Shown one piece after another: positions 22,921 through 32,624 of a stretch of DNA of 59,026 nt. The translations under genes were made by a program, and so were the position numbers. Source of the stretch: Tissierella pigra (GTDB lineage: Bacteria > Bacillota > Clostridia > Tissierellales > Tissierellaceae); assembly GCF_009695605.1 (NCBI RefSeq), contig NZ_VUNQ01000021.1, forward strand, positions 1 through 59,026. The letters are read 5' to 3'. The notes beneath the pieces were generated by a model. That model was not told the DNA's origin. It saw only the letters and a program-made list of their open reading frames with translations, and ran no database searches. Numbering within the stretch: the stretch's first letter is position 1; each line of letters opens with the position of its first letter.

Positions 22921-23610
22921 TTATTTAGAAATTCTGTCAATTATTGACCAGAATAACCAACCTGGTATATTCTCGCTAAGTTTCGTTTTCCAATCTTCAG
23001 GACTATTTACAATTGGATTACCATCATTATCTTTTTTCTTATTAAGTGAATCCAAAGCTTTTTCACCTTGAACCTTTTGCCAATTCTCTAATTTAGCCAT
23101 ATTATTCACCTTCCCTAAATTTTTAGCTTCATGAATTAATTTAGATTTGTCAAGTGATGTACCAGGACAGGTTTTAGTAACTCCTGGACCTTCTCTATGA
23201 AATTTAATAGATTGTTCTCCATATTTATCTATGAAGTATTTTATAAGCAATAATATTTCTTCTTTCTGTTTACCATCTAATTTGTCATTGCCTGTATCAA
23301 AATTGCCTATCATTTCTACAGCTAAGGCTCCAGTATTCCAATTTTTAATAGAAGCAGGGGCAATATTGAAAGGTCTACCAGTTACCCATTTACCATCAGG
23401 GAATAGGGTTAGGTGTTGTCCAATATCCTGCCAACCATTACTATTTACGTGATAATTGTACATTCCTTGTTGCATAGTTATGTGATTATTACCTCTAAAA
23501 TCCTTATGTTCAGGCTTCCAAGTATGATGTATATGGAGTTGTTTAAATTTATATCTATCTAATTCTTTTTTTAGTTGATTAAAATCTAATATTCTAAATT
23601 CTTTCTTCAT
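22921..23610 (-). CDS. Endolysin, N-acetylmuramoyl-L-alanine amidase
   Basis: 229 residues from ATG 23610 (GAGGTGAATGATT upstream). Amidase_2/PGRP fold: HIHHTWKP gives the first zinc histidine, WNTGALAVEMIGNFD the core, KFHREGPGVTKTCPG the second histidine and the conserved Cys ligand. It cuts the amide bond between muramic acid and the stem peptide. The C-terminal ~50 residues (NSPEDWKTKLSENIPGWLFW) are probably the wall-targeting part. It overlaps the upstream holin by 17 bases. Confidence 0.92.
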   Translation of the reverse strand: MKKEFRILDFNQLKKELDRYKFKQLHIHHTWKPEHKDFRGNNHITMQQGMYNYHVNSNGWQDIGQHLTLFPDGKWVTGRPFNIAPASIKNWNTGALAVEMIGNFDTGNDKLDGKQKEEILLLIKYFIDKYGEQSIKFHREGPGVTKTCPGTSLDKSKLIHEAKNLGKVNNMAKLENWQKVQGEKALDSLNKKKDNDGNPIVNSPEDWKTKLSENIPGWLFWSIIDRISK

Positions 23611-24139
23611 AATCATTCACCTCTTTTTTAGAAGTTTTTTCCTCATAAGGCTCCATAAGTTCTTTATTTTTCTTTTTACTAAATAAAAGAAGCCAGTCTA
23701 AATCAGCACCAGCTTCAATTAAATTCTCTATATTAGATTGAAATTCTCTCATAAACATTACAGAATAAACAAAGGATGCGATAAATATTCCCATTTGCTC
23801 TAGGTAGACAACTCTATAAGAAAGACCAGTAAGAACAGCTACAGTTAAGTATGACACGATTTTCACTTCGGTGCCTTTCCATAGAGTTTTACTAAATATT
23901 TTCTTTAATTTAACAGCATTTTTATATCCATCATATTGCTTACATAGTGAATACATCTTAGTTAAAACATCACAACTAGCTGCAGCTAATACAGCAACAA
24001 AGGACATACGATAAAAGGGGACAGGGAATAGGATATAACCTATAGTTCCTAAGACAGCACCCAACATAGGCTTTTTACCTGTAAAGGCTTTGCCAAGATA
24101 TTCGAACACATCTTTTAAAATATTTAAATTTTCATCCAT
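23594..24139 (-). CDS. Holin of the toxin-secretion/phage-lysis type
   Basis: 181 residues. Membrane segments include AVLGTIGYILFPVPFY, MSFVAVLAAASCDVLTKM and VSYLTVAVLTGLSY plus IFIASFVYSVMFMREFQSNIENL, whose spacing matches the phage_holin_4_1/TcdE group. The C-terminus is highly charged (KKKNKELMEPYEEKTSKKE), typical of holins facing the cytoplasm. It opens the lysis cassette and overlaps the endolysin. Confidence 0.82.
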   Translation of the reverse strand: MDENLNILKDVFEYLGKAFTGKKPMLGAVLGTIGYILFPVPFYRMSFVAVLAAASCDVLTKMYSLCKQYDGYKNAVKLKKIFSKTLWKGTEVKIVSYLTVAVLTGLSYRVVYLEQMGIFIASFVYSVMFMREFQSNIENLIEAGADLDWLLLFSKKKNKELMEPYEEKTSKKEVNDYEERI

Positions 24140-24180
24140 CTGACACCTCCGACAAAAGAAGAGTATGAAAGACCCCTCTT

Positions 24181-24330
24181 TTAATTCGTATCATTTACCA
24201 CCTCTATAACTACTTCTCTTAAATTAAATAATGCTGGCACGTCTTCTAACTCGTAGTTGCTATTAGGGTTCAAAACTAAACTTACCCATACCTTGACTAA
24301 TCCACTGTTTCTAGTTAATATCACTATCAT
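24181..24330 (-). CDS. Small tail-region peptide (49 aa)
   Basis: ATG 24330 after AAAGGTGGTGA. MIVILTRNSGLVKVWVSLVL, then LEDVPALFNLREVVIEVV. Phage genomes of this type often carry a short XkdX/CD1375-like protein between tail fibre and holin genes; EDVPALFN is reminiscent of that group, but the link is weak. Confidence 0.5.
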   Translation of the reverse strand: MIVILTRNSGLVKVWVSLVLNPNSNYELEDVPALFNLREVVIEVVNDTN

Positions 24331-24344
24331 TCACCACCTTTCAA

Positions 24345-24375
24345 ACATAAAAATAACACCTGTAATTATGGTGTT
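24345..24375 (-). terminator. Intra-operon terminator
   Basis: AACACC and GGTGTT with the stop codon of the neighbouring gene in the loop, then TATTTTTATG on the minus strand. One of several hairpins sharing this downstream sequence. Confidence 0.6.
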
Positions 24376-24737
24376 TGCATTGTTGCAATCATAGCTGTTA
24401 ATTCTGCTATGGATTGAACTAAAGTTTCATTTGTAGCATTTACATTTTGTAAAGTAGATTCTAAGCTATTTACTTGACTTGATAGTTGTTGATTTTCTTC
24501 TTCTAATTGTTCCACTTTGTCCTGTAAGATAGTATCTGTACTAGGCTCATAGGTTTCCCCAGACCAAGCCCTTAAATCAGTATCCCACTTCCTCCACAAT
24601 ACACTCTCATTGTAATCTGGAAGATATACCAAATTAGAAGGTTTTTCATCCTCTCTGAATTTTTTAGTTAAACTTTCGAAGCCATAACAGACATCGTTTT
24701 CATTAATTTTTGCGTAATAATGTAATACTTTACTCAT
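24366..24737 (-). CDS. Tail-associated protein with C-terminal coiled coil
   Basis: 123 residues from ATG 24737 (AAAGGAG nine bases upstream; ATG 24743 is too close). The N-terminal domain (MSKVLHYYAKINENDVCYGF) with WRKWDTDLRAWSGETYEP is common in small proteins following tail fibres. The last 45 residues form a leucine-rich coiled coil (LQDKVEQLEEENQQLSSQV). Possibly a fibre chaperone or trimerising fibre part. Confidence 0.6.
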   Translation of the reverse strand: MSKVLHYYAKINENDVCYGFESLTKKFREDEKPSNLVYLPDYNESVLWRKWDTDLRAWSGETYEPSTDTILQDKVEQLEEENQQLSSQVNSLESTLQNVNATNETLVQSIAELTAMIATMQTP

Positions 24738-24874
24738 TCTCATCTCTCCTTTATATGTTTTAATAAAATCAGAAAATATAGTTACTGAGCTATACAAATA
24801 GAAAGGATTGATATTATGAAATTAAATTATTGACCCTTTCCAATATTAATGTTTTTATTCTTAATGTGGAAGTA

Positions 24875-25888
24875 TTAAGAATATGCTATCATAGCTATAA
24901 CTCTATTCATACCTACTGTAGTCCAACCTTCTCTAGTGAACGTTATAATTATATTATTACCTGAGTGTTCAATTTTAGTTACGTACTCTTTAAGACTAGG
25001 GGAGTAATTCTTATTTTCAGAATATAATTGTTTGCCAGTAAAAGGTATAGGGAGTTCTAAACCATAACGAGGGTCACTGCCTTGTGAAGCATTAAATGTC
25101 AAAAATATCTTGTTCGCTATATTAGCACTTGCTGGTATTATACGTTGTTTTGTAGTTACACCGGCAGCCCAAAAAAAGCTATCGATAACATCATAAGCCA
25201 CCAATTGGATGCTTTCACCTTTATATGTCCCAACAATTCCTCCAATATTAACACCATCCCTTACATTTCTCGACGTTAAATTAGTAAATTGTGCCTTAAC
25301 ACTACCACCACTATAATACCCGGGAGATATATTGTACTGACCCCCTTGAGTAGTTATTGTCTGAGCTGGTGCTCCACGATTGGGCATTGTTCCAGTTACT
25401 ATCCCTTCTTCTGTACCTATTGTCTTTCCAGTTAGTACGTCACTTGCTAGGGCTGTTCCATACTCACCCCCTTCACCCTGTAAGATAAAAGACGTACCAT
25501 TATATCTAACGGTATAAATACTATTAGCTTTTAGATTGCCACTAGACAATGCATTACCATTGCTTTTTAATACAGTCTTAGCACCTAGTCCATTAACATT
25601 TATAGTTACTGCGCCAGAGTTTTGAGTTGTATTTTTAAAAGCTACTGTCATACCTTCTTTATATGAGGTAGGTGCAGGGCTAAGAGTTATCACCTTAGCA
25701 TTAGTCCCACTAGCAGTACCATATCCTGCATGGAGTATATAATCTTTTTCATGAGTATCAATATTATCTTCAATTGTCTTTATATCGTTGGGAGTATATT
25801 TATTACTCCCATCAGAATTAGCAATATACCCAGCTCCCATTCCTTCCCATTCTTTTTTAGATTCATTATAATCTTTTAAAAGAGCCAT
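24875..25888 (-). CDS. Tail fibre protein
   Basis: 337 residues, Gly/Thr/Asn-rich beta structure. The N-terminus (MALLKDYNESKKEWEGMG) and NNIDTH-like attachment part are followed by GAVTINVNGLGAKTVLKSNG, a motif repeated in phage fibre shafts, then GTMPNRGAPAQTITTQGGQY and GGSVKAQFTNL, typical of fibre tips. It likely contacts the host surface. It sits between the larger fibre and the coiled-coil protein. Confidence 0.75.
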   Translation of the reverse strand: MALLKDYNESKKEWEGMGAGYIANSDGSNKYTPNDIKTIEDNIDTHEKDYILHAGYGTASGTNAKVITLSPAPTSYKEGMTVAFKNTTQNSGAVTINVNGLGAKTVLKSNGNALSSGNLKANSIYTVRYNGTSFILQGEGGEYGTALASDVLTGKTIGTEEGIVTGTMPNRGAPAQTITTQGGQYNISPGYYSGGSVKAQFTNLTSRNVRDGVNIGGIVGTYKGESIQLVAYDVIDSFFWAAGVTTKQRIIPASANIANKIFLTFNASQGSDPRYGLELPIPFTGKQLYSENKNYSPSLKEYVTKIEHSGNNIIITFTREGWTTVGMNRVIAMIAYS

Positions 25889-25918
25889 TTTATCATCCTT
25901 TCCATATAAAATTTTGCA

Positions 25919-25942
25919 ATAAAAAAATACCTAAAAGGTATT
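25919..25942 (-). terminator. Intra-operon terminator
   Basis: AATACC and GGTATT with a 5-base loop directly after the stop of the large fibre gene, then seven Ts on the minus strand. Confidence 0.75.
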
Positions 25943-28205
25943 AAGAATTTGTATCAAGCCATAATAAATTTGTATTTGTAGGTGGAGTAGAACCTTTATG
26001 ATAAGATTTTATATCATTTTCAAACTGTGATAATTTAGTAGGCTTACTACTTAGGTCGTTATAGTTTCCACTCTTAGCAATAGAATGTAATCCTACTATC
26101 ATATCTACAGGGTGTGTGGCAGGGTGAGTATATTTATTAGCACCATATTCTATATTAGCAAGTTTAGTTTTTTCAGTTGTAGTGTAATCTTCTGTGGATA
26201 GTTGTTTTCCAGAAACTTTATCTACTTTGGTGTTTAGTTGGGTATCAACATATTCCTTACTTGTCTTAGTATCTATATCTGCTTGTATATCCTCGTGAGC
26301 GGGAGTCCAGTCTGTAGCTTTGTTGCCTTTTTCAATCTTGATATTTTTTACTTCTAACCAATTACCAGATACATTATCTGAGGAAGAAATCATCACATAA
26401 GAGTATGGCGAGTCGGTTGACTTGGTAAATATAGCAGTTACCCTTTTAAAACTAGTTTCAGATAAAGTAGTAGTGGAAAGTAAGTGCGTAATTGATTGAT
26501 TGTTTCCAACTGTATTCATTATATAAACATAATTTAGTGCTGGAATCTTACCTCTAGCTTCGAAAGATAATGTATAAACTTCACCTCTGACAAGTTGCAT
26601 TTTTCTATACTGGGTTGATTGCATTATTCCTGCTGTACCATTAGATGTATATTCCCATCGAATAATCTTTGTAGGGTAACTGTCTTGTGATAGTATTTTA
26701 CCTGTATTATATGCTACGAAGCCATCAGTGGCGGTTCCTATGGCTAAATTCCTACCACCAATCTCGATATTATCCATATCTTCCTTAGTAGCATATTCAC
26801 TAGCACTCTTACCACCAAGTTTATCCGAGTCCTCAGCTTTATCAACTATACCATTATTGTTCTTATCATAATCTGATTTCATCATATTTCCATAACCAGC
26901 ATTACCTAGTTCAGCTGATGTTACATAGTTTTTATCGTTTTCTAACTCTGATACTTTCTTAATTTTAAACTTATCTATAGCTTGTTTAACCCTTAATGGA
27001 GTCACATACTTAGCATTAGAAGTGCCAGTTTCAGCTTCAGCTTGGGTAGCTATCCCGTAATTTTGTACATTGCCTAGATCTACATCAGCTTTTTTCACAT
27101 CATGAGGATTAGATTTATTTCCAATATGGCTTGTTAACGTAGCTAAATTATCAGTTATTTGTTTTTGTAATTTACCCAATGCAGATAATACAGTATCAGT
27201 GGCAGTGATTACAGCATTAGTAGCAGTAGATAATCCTGTTAAGACAGTAGACCTAACTGTATCAGCAAAATTAGATATAGTAGAGGATAGTTGAGTTCCA
27301 GTATGATTTGCTCTATTTTTTAAATTGGAATCCGTGTCATTTCTAGTTGCACCAGTAGCAATATCTTTAAGCTTATTCTTTTCAGCCAATGTATAGTTTT
27401 CATCACTTAATCCTTGACCTTCAGCTTTATCTACTTTATTGGTAACTGTATTCCAAGCATCAAGCAACCCTTGAGTTATTTTATCTAAAACAGTTTTATT
27501 ATTATGAATATGTTTTTTGCTATTAGCATCGTTCCAATTGGATTTTTCTATATCTGAAGAAAACCTTTTGGATTCATTTTCAATTATTTCATTAGCGTTA
27601 TGAGTATGCTCAAAGTCAGTTATTTGTTCCTTAGAGTGAACATGAGATTTTGGAGCTTTAGCATTTAAGAAAGAATCAACCTCAATTTTTTTATAATATA
27701 CTCCATCATGTTCATGTTCCTTATCCGCGAAGCTATCAGGCGTTCTACCTTGAAATAAATCAGAGTCCAAACCACTACCTTTACCATCAACAGTTTTAAT
27801 TTGTTCTAATGTCTGCTGTGGCGTCAAGTTCTTTTGTGCATTTAGTTCAACAGTATCTAGCTTTGTTTTATCCTCTTTTGCTAATAATCCGTCTACTTTA
27901 CTTGTAGCCAAAGGTAAGGCATTTATTGATGTTGGAAACCATGTATCAGTTTCTAAGTCATATTGATAAGTTATATTTGTATCCTCTACAGTAGATTTCC
28001 AACCATCTTTAGCGTTTGGGTATCTGATTCTTAAATCATCAAATGTAGGCACGGTAGGTTTCCAAACAATTCCTTGATATATTTCATTCATAACATTTTC
28101 TAACTTTTCTTTAGTGCTTTGTAACTCCTGTTTAGTTGCTTTATCATCTAATTCTTGCTTTATGTCTTCATGTAAAACTACTCTATTAATTTTATTTATA
28201 GCCAT
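25941..28205 (-). CDS. Large tail fibre / receptor-binding protein
   Basis: 754 residues. An N-terminal attachment region (LHEDIKQELDDKATKQELQ) precedes many His-rich fibre repeats (HEHDGVYYKK, SHVHSKEQITDFEHTH, KSHIHNNK-like) and helical segments. At about 495-650 is a jelly-roll, carbohydrate-binding-like domain (IGGRNLAIGTATDG to IEKGNKATDWTPAHED). The C-terminal part resumes fibre repeats. HxH motifs in such fibres bind iron in other phages. Likely the main receptor-binding fibre. Confidence 0.82.
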   Translation of the reverse strand: MAINKINRVVLHEDIKQELDDKATKQELQSTKEKLENVMNEIYQGIVWKPTVPTFDDLRIRYPNAKDGWKSTVEDTNITYQYDLETDTWFPTSINALPLATSKVDGLLAKEDKTKLDTVELNAQKNLTPQQTLEQIKTVDGKGSGLDSDLFQGRTPDSFADKEHEHDGVYYKKIEVDSFLNAKAPKSHVHSKEQITDFEHTHNANEIIENESKRFSSDIEKSNWNDANSKKHIHNNKTVLDKITQGLLDAWNTVTNKVDKAEGQGLSDENYTLAEKNKLKDIATGATRNDTDSNLKNRANHTGTQLSSTISNFADTVRSTVLTGLSTATNAVITATDTVLSALGKLQKQITDNLATLTSHIGNKSNPHDVKKADVDLGNVQNYGIATQAEAETGTSNAKYVTPLRVKQAIDKFKIKKVSELENDKNYVTSAELGNAGYGNMMKSDYDKNNNGIVDKAEDSDKLGGKSASEYATKEDMDNIEIGGRNLAIGTATDGFVAYNTGKILSQDSYPTKIIRWEYTSNGTAGIMQSTQYRKMQLVRGEVYTLSFEARGKIPALNYVYIMNTVGNNQSITHLLSTTTLSETSFKRVTAIFTKSTDSPYSYVMISSSDNVSGNWLEVKNIKIEKGNKATDWTPAHEDIQADIDTKTSKEYVDTQLNTKVDKVSGKQLSTEDYTTTEKTKLANIEYGANKYTHPATHPVDMIVGLHSIAKSGNYNDLSSKPTKLSQFENDIKSYHKGSTPPTNTNLLWLDTNS

Positions 28206-28219
28206 TATTCAGCACCCCC

Positions 28220-29149
28220 TTATATAGAAGTATCTAGCCAGAGTTTTCGTTCTTTAGGATCTGGAGGAAGATTACCTCTAAACGGTATATACATTAATTG
28301 TTCTTTCAAATTTATATCTAACATTCCCTTAGTAACTGTTAGGGAATCACGACCGCCCTCTCCATGAGAGTGGGCATGTTTAAAATACAACTTTCCTACA
28401 TTTTTATACCATCTTGCAACAATTTCTGTACCATCTTGGATTAATGATTGTGAATTTGCTGTAAGCCTAATAGTGTCGTAAAATCCATTATTGTGTATCA
28501 CGAAATCAGTATAAGGAGTTTGCAGAACCCCATTAATTACTAAATCAATATTTTCTGTTGCTATATTCAAATTAGCTTCAGGAGGAATATTTTTATTACT
28601 ACCTTGAAATATGTTAAAATCAAGTTGTCCTTGTGTAGCAGTCCATATAGTATAGTATCTAGCACTATTGCTATCAAATTCTTGGATTATTTCTCTAACC
28701 TCATCCGTTTTGGTATTAACAAAGGCAATAAAATAATCCCTTTTATCACTCATTGTATTTATTCCTTCTGATACAGTATTATTAATCAATCTGACTCTGC
28801 CATCTACAAACTCAACAATATATGCTTGTTTTCCATCTACAAATAATTGCATTTCCTGCTGTTTATCTAAAACAAAACCCTCAACTTCATCTTTAATAAA
28901 TTTCTGCATACCAACTAAAGCATTTTGAAACTTATTCCACCTAGAAGCAGTTACAATTTTATTTTTAAATAATGGTTCCAGTTGGTCTAATTTCACTTGA
29001 TCTATAGGTAAACCATCATTTTTCTTCATCTTTAGTTCTCGGTATTCTGCAAGATATTGCAAATCAGACCATCTTAAATCTTGTAATTCATCAAATTCAT
29101 CAATTAAATATCCAAGTTCTTGGATAAATGTAGACTGGTCGTTTCTCAA
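28220..29149 (-). CDS. Baseplate or tail-tip associated protein
   Basis: 309 residues. The N-terminal helical part (LIDEFDELQDLRWSDLQYL) and the mid-region DGKQAYIVEFVDGRVRLIN lead to a fibre-like C-terminus with KHAHSHGEGGRDSLT. It ends with LPPDPKERKLWLDTS, which resembles the end of the following fibre (PPTNTNLLWLDTNS), pointing to shared docking. Exact role uncertain. Confidence 0.6.
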   Translation of the reverse strand: MRNDQSTFIQELGYLIDEFDELQDLRWSDLQYLAEYRELKMKKNDGLPIDQVKLDQLEPLFKNKIVTASRWNKFQNALVGMQKFIKDEVEGFVLDKQQEMQLFVDGKQAYIVEFVDGRVRLINNTVSEGINTMSDKRDYFIAFVNTKTDEVREIIQEFDSNSARYYTIWTATQGQLDFNIFQGSNKNIPPEANLNIATENIDLVINGVLQTPYTDFVIHNNGFYDTIRLTANSQSLIQDGTEIVARWYKNVGKLYFKHAHSHGEGGRDSLTVTKGMLDINLKEQLMYIPFRGNLPPDPKERKLWLDTSI

Positions 29150-29155
29150 ATTTCA

Positions 29156-30367
29156 TCACTCCTTTCGAACTGTAGGATATACCCTATGGGCTGTCAAATT
29201 CATTATCCCATCAACTTCTAAGGGGATATGAATACTATCTATTAGATATTTATCATTCAAATTAATCTCAGGTCTATTAAACTCTATTAGCTTATTTACA
29301 TCTAAGAAATAAAGAGGTAGCATTGATATACTAACTTGTTCACAAAGATTATTATGTTTATAAAATTCATACCTTGCACGTTGTTCAGCTTGGTCAACTG
29401 TAAATATATTGTCATCAACGATTGTTTTAGGAACTTCACCTAATTTATTGATATTGAAGGGACTATCAGAATTATTATTGATTAATTCATGATGTATCTG
29501 AATACCGTTATCTAGTTGCTTACCCCAAATAATAATTTTATTTTTAACATTTTGAAAATCATAATTAAGATTATAGTCATTGACTAAATCATGTTCTTCT
29601 AGAAAGTTAAATGCAATAATGTCATTTTCATAGTTGGGCAGGGGATTGAGGACATATTTATTTTTAATCTTTTGATATATAAACCTTCCAGTTTCATCAA
29701 AGAATATCTCCCAATCCATAAATAAATCTCTTATTTCCTCTAAGATAGAATAGACAGTGTCAGTCGGTGTTTTCTCAATATCATAGGGTAGGGGAGAGGT
29801 ATTCTGTTCTATATAGGTTTGAGTTTTACTTATCTTTCCTAGTCTCCATATAGCAGTTTCTAAAACTCCTGGGATACCTACATTAGCAGGTATTTTAGTT
29901 ATAGCACCTAATTCACCACCTAGAGTTCCGTCTATGGTACACATTAAATCCAAACCTTCAATGTGTAGAGTTTTAGTAGATGAATTAAATTTTACAGAAG
30001 GATTGTTAATAGCATAAATACCTTTATTAAACCATACGATATTATCAGTTTTAAGACTTCTAACACCTAGTTCAACTCTAAACCATTTATCTATCCAAAC
30101 CTTACTAGTTTCGGACACTAAAAAACTACTATCCGTAACCACCATCTCAATAGAGCAGGTTCTGCGAACAGTAGAATTAGCATCAATATTTATAGAGCCA
30201 CCTATAGTATTTCCTTGTATTTCTCCAATTTTTCTAAATCTCCTAACTAGATTGTCTCCTTCTTTTACAAAGAAATTTTGTAAGAGTGAGATTCTAATAA
30301 ATTTTTCTTGAACAGGCTGAAGGTGGACCTCAATCATTTCATTAGTTATCAATAGCAACACCACCAA
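29156..30367 (-). CDS. Tail protein (DUF5048-like, distal tail region)
   Basis: Up to 403 residues. ATG at 30337 (MIEVHLQPVQEKFIR) or a TTG near 30358 may be the true start, because the longer GTG start lies inside the previous gene. IGGSINIDANSTVRRTCSIE and WFNKGIYAINNPSVKF are typical of tail-tip proteins downstream of tape measures in Firmicutes phages. Together with the neighbouring genes it forms the tail-tip module. Family call by resemblance only. Confidence 0.6.
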   Translation of the reverse strand: MVVLLLITNEMIEVHLQPVQEKFIRISLLQNFFVKEGDNLVRRFRKIGEIQGNTIGGSINIDANSTVRRTCSIEMVVTDSSFLVSETSKVWIDKWFRVELGVRSLKTDNIVWFNKGIYAINNPSVKFNSSTKTLHIEGLDLMCTIDGTLGGELGAITKIPANVGIPGVLETAIWRLGKISKTQTYIEQNTSPLPYDIEKTPTDTVYSILEEIRDLFMDWEIFFDETGRFIYQKIKNKYVLNPLPNYENDIIAFNFLEEHDLVNDYNLNYDFQNVKNKIIIWGKQLDNGIQIHHELINNNSDSPFNINKLGEVPKTIVDDNIFTVDQAEQRARYEFYKHNNLCEQVSISMLPLYFLDVNKLIEFNRPEINLNDKYLIDSIHIPLEVDGIMNLTAHRVYPTVRKE

Positions 30368-31259
30368 TTAATCCAGCAGTAGCCAAGCTATTCATATCAA
30401 TACCACCAACTTCAATAAATTCTATATCAGTAGTATAAAGCAGTCTCTTTAATTCATTGATAGGGGAGAGGGTAGGAGCATTTACAATTGAAATCAGCAT
30501 TGATTCGCCACTACCATCCTTATAAAATTTAGGCTTATTATCCGTTAAAAAGGCCATCATAGCACGCCTAATTTTTTTTTCCTCTTTAGGATGTATAGAA
30601 CCACCTTGTATGGTTTTATCTGATACAATAGTACAACGGACTGTACCACGTCTATATTTAACATGACCATTTTTAGAGATAGTAGGGAATTGGCTTCCTA
30701 ATGTTTCAGTTATGCCAGTAGGGATTACAGTTTCATAGTCGCCAACTTCCAAATCATACCTAAGCTCATATTGGGTATCTTTTCCAACAATCCATACCGA
30801 GCCAAATTCTGATTCTACTTCATCAATAGTTACTTCGCCTAAAATTGGATTTTCTACGGAACCACCCATAGGCTGAATACCATAGACATAATCTTCATAA
30901 CTCTCTATAAATCTATCCTTGAACTCATAGAACTGGACAGCAGGGTCAAAGTCAATTGCTTTAAGATTTTCAAATGTGAATTCATCTTTTTTACGTCTAC
31001 GGATAAGAAGTTGATTAATAGGAATGCCATTCAATTGAACATTCCCAGCTTCAAGATTATCACATTTCCAAAGGAATACAGTATCATAATCCCATTCTTT
31101 TTTATCAGGAGTGCATACAACATCTACACTCTCAATCATATGAACCTCATCAAATATTGAATTTTGGAATCTAGCTTTATCATATCTTGAAGTTTCATTC
31201 AGAGATTTGAAATATTCATTTTCTATATTAGCAAAAGGTGAGTAATCAAGAAATATCAT
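30342..31259 (-). CDS. Tail-tip/baseplate structural protein
   Basis: 305 residues. VYGIQPMGGSVENP, VWIVGKDTQYELRYDL and HPKEEKKIRRAMMAFLT are recognisable as a conserved tail module piece but not tied to a named family. It overlaps the following gene by 26 bases and the previous by 14 bases, consistent with coordinated virion assembly. Confidence in structural role is moderate. Confidence 0.55.
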   Translation of the reverse strand: MIFLDYSPFANIENEYFKSLNETSRYDKARFQNSIFDEVHMIESVDVVCTPDKKEWDYDTVFLWKCDNLEAGNVQLNGIPINQLLIRRRKKDEFTFENLKAIDFDPAVQFYEFKDRFIESYEDYVYGIQPMGGSVENPILGEVTIDEVESEFGSVWIVGKDTQYELRYDLEVGDYETVIPTGITETLGSQFPTISKNGHVKYRRGTVRCTIVSDKTIQGGSIHPKEEKKIRRAMMAFLTDNKPKFYKDGSGESMLISIVNAPTLSPINELKRLLYTTDIEFIEVGGIDMNSLATAGLIGGVAIDN

Positions 31260-32295
31260 TTAAATCACCTACCGTTTCATAAGTAAAGTCATATAAGCCA
31301 TTGATGTGTTTAATACAAATAAATATAAGGTTGTTTGTGGTGCTTATCTCATTTTCACCTATTAGTATTTGCATAATATATTCTTCATCTAGCATTTTAT
31401 ATAGCTTAATTTTATTATTCTTATATTCCAGTTCAATTTTACTGTAATCTCTAGCAATTAACTGAAAGAATACAGAGTTATCAACTATATCCTTTAACCA
31501 CATTTGAATAGTCCAGTTCCCAGTAAGCTTAAAACCTTCATCAAACCAAACACCGTTATCTCTTAAATCGACCATGCCATCATCTGTGTAAATGACAGGT
31601 TCAACATCAGGTATACCAATAATTCTTATTACGTTACAGGTAACTAAAATACTAGCTTCATCAGAAAGATTTTCAAGCTCAATAGCAGAGCTAAATCTGG
31701 GAGCCACATATCTAGGAGTGAATTCAATTAAACCAGTTGAATGGGTCATTTCATTTATAGTTGAAACTTGTAACTCAATATAATATTTCTGTCTACTTTC
31801 TAAATCACTAAATTCATATTGAATAGTATCACTATATATTTCAGGAGATTCACTAATTAAAACTTGATTATCATTGTAAAGTTTAAACCTATACGATTGT
31901 AACAATTCACCTTCAGACTGTTCATAAGTACCTTTAAACATTGCAGTTTGACTTCCCACTTCTCCATTGACAATAGTGGGGATAGATAGGATAGGGGAGC
32001 TAAAGCAATAAAAAAAGATAGGATTAGATTCGCCTATCAATATATTTGCATTATTATATACTTTTACAATAGCGACATATTGCTTTCCATTTTCCAAAGT
32101 ATTAGCTGGTACAGTATGTTGATATCTAAATTCTTGAATTCTTTGTTTATACATAATTTGACTAGTATCTGAACTTAATTTAATCTCTAATTCATTGTAA
32201 AATATTTGTTGAGATATTCCTTCCACATTAAATCTAAAAGTATAATCATCAGTAGAAGGGAAAGGGAACACCTTCCTCAAATCTGGTATTGCCAT
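31246..32295 (-). CDS. Tail protein with fibronectin-type-III-like and lectin-like domains
   Basis: 349 residues. Alternating beta repeats with spacings of fibronectin type III (FRYQHTVPANTLENGKQYVA; YEFSDLESRQKYYIELQV) in the first two-thirds. The C-terminal third (VWFDEGFKLTGNWTIQMWLK, ARDYSKIELEYKNNKIKL) resembles a concanavalin/LamG-type sugar-binding fold. It probably decorates the tail tip and helps surface attachment. Confidence 0.65.
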   Translation of the reverse strand: MAIPDLRKVFPFPSTDDYTFRFNVEGISQQIFYNELEIKLSSDTSQIMYKQRIQEFRYQHTVPANTLENGKQYVAIVKVYNNANILIGESNPIFFYCFSSPILSIPTIVNGEVGSQTAMFKGTYEQSEGELLQSYRFKLYNDNQVLISESPEIYSDTIQYEFSDLESRQKYYIELQVSTINEMTHSTGLIEFTPRYVAPRFSSAIELENLSDEASILVTCNVIRIIGIPDVEPVIYTDDGMVDLRDNGVWFDEGFKLTGNWTIQMWLKDIVDNSVFFQLIARDYSKIELEYKNNKIKLYKMLDEEYIMQILIGENEISTTNNLIFICIKHINGLYDFTYETVGDLNDIS

Positions 32296-32308
32296 CTAAT
32301 CACCACCT

Positions 32309-32572
32309 TTAAGGCTTCTTGCAATCAATAAATTTATTGCTAAAATTTCCTTGTATTACTCTTATATATACTAAATCATTAGGCTCCAATGTTAATCCTT
32401 CTCTAGCTTTAATTTGCAATTCGGAACCGTTATATAAGACTGTATAAGTATTAGTAGATTCATTAAGTGATAAAACTTTAGCGGTAACAGTGTAGTCAAA
32501 CTTTAACCTTTTCCCAAATTCTTGTAATTTCGTATCTATAGAATCTAGCAAAGCTTTTTGATATTTATTCAT
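32309..32572 (-). CDS. Small OB-fold-like tail protein
   Basis: 87 residues with an N-terminal helix and a beta section (VTAKVLSLNESTNTYTVLYN, LEPNDLVYIRVIQG) suggesting an OB-like barrel, often found in baseplate hub linkers. Located right after the tape measure. Confidence 0.55.
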   Translation of the reverse strand: MNKYQKALLDSIDTKLQEFGKRLKFDYTVTAKVLSLNESTNTYTVLYNGSELQIKAREGLTLEPNDLVYIRVIQGNFSNKFIDCKKP

Positions 32573-32624
32573 AGAATCACTCCTTAAAAAAGCAGGATAG
32601 GGAAGAGGACGAACCCTACAAACC

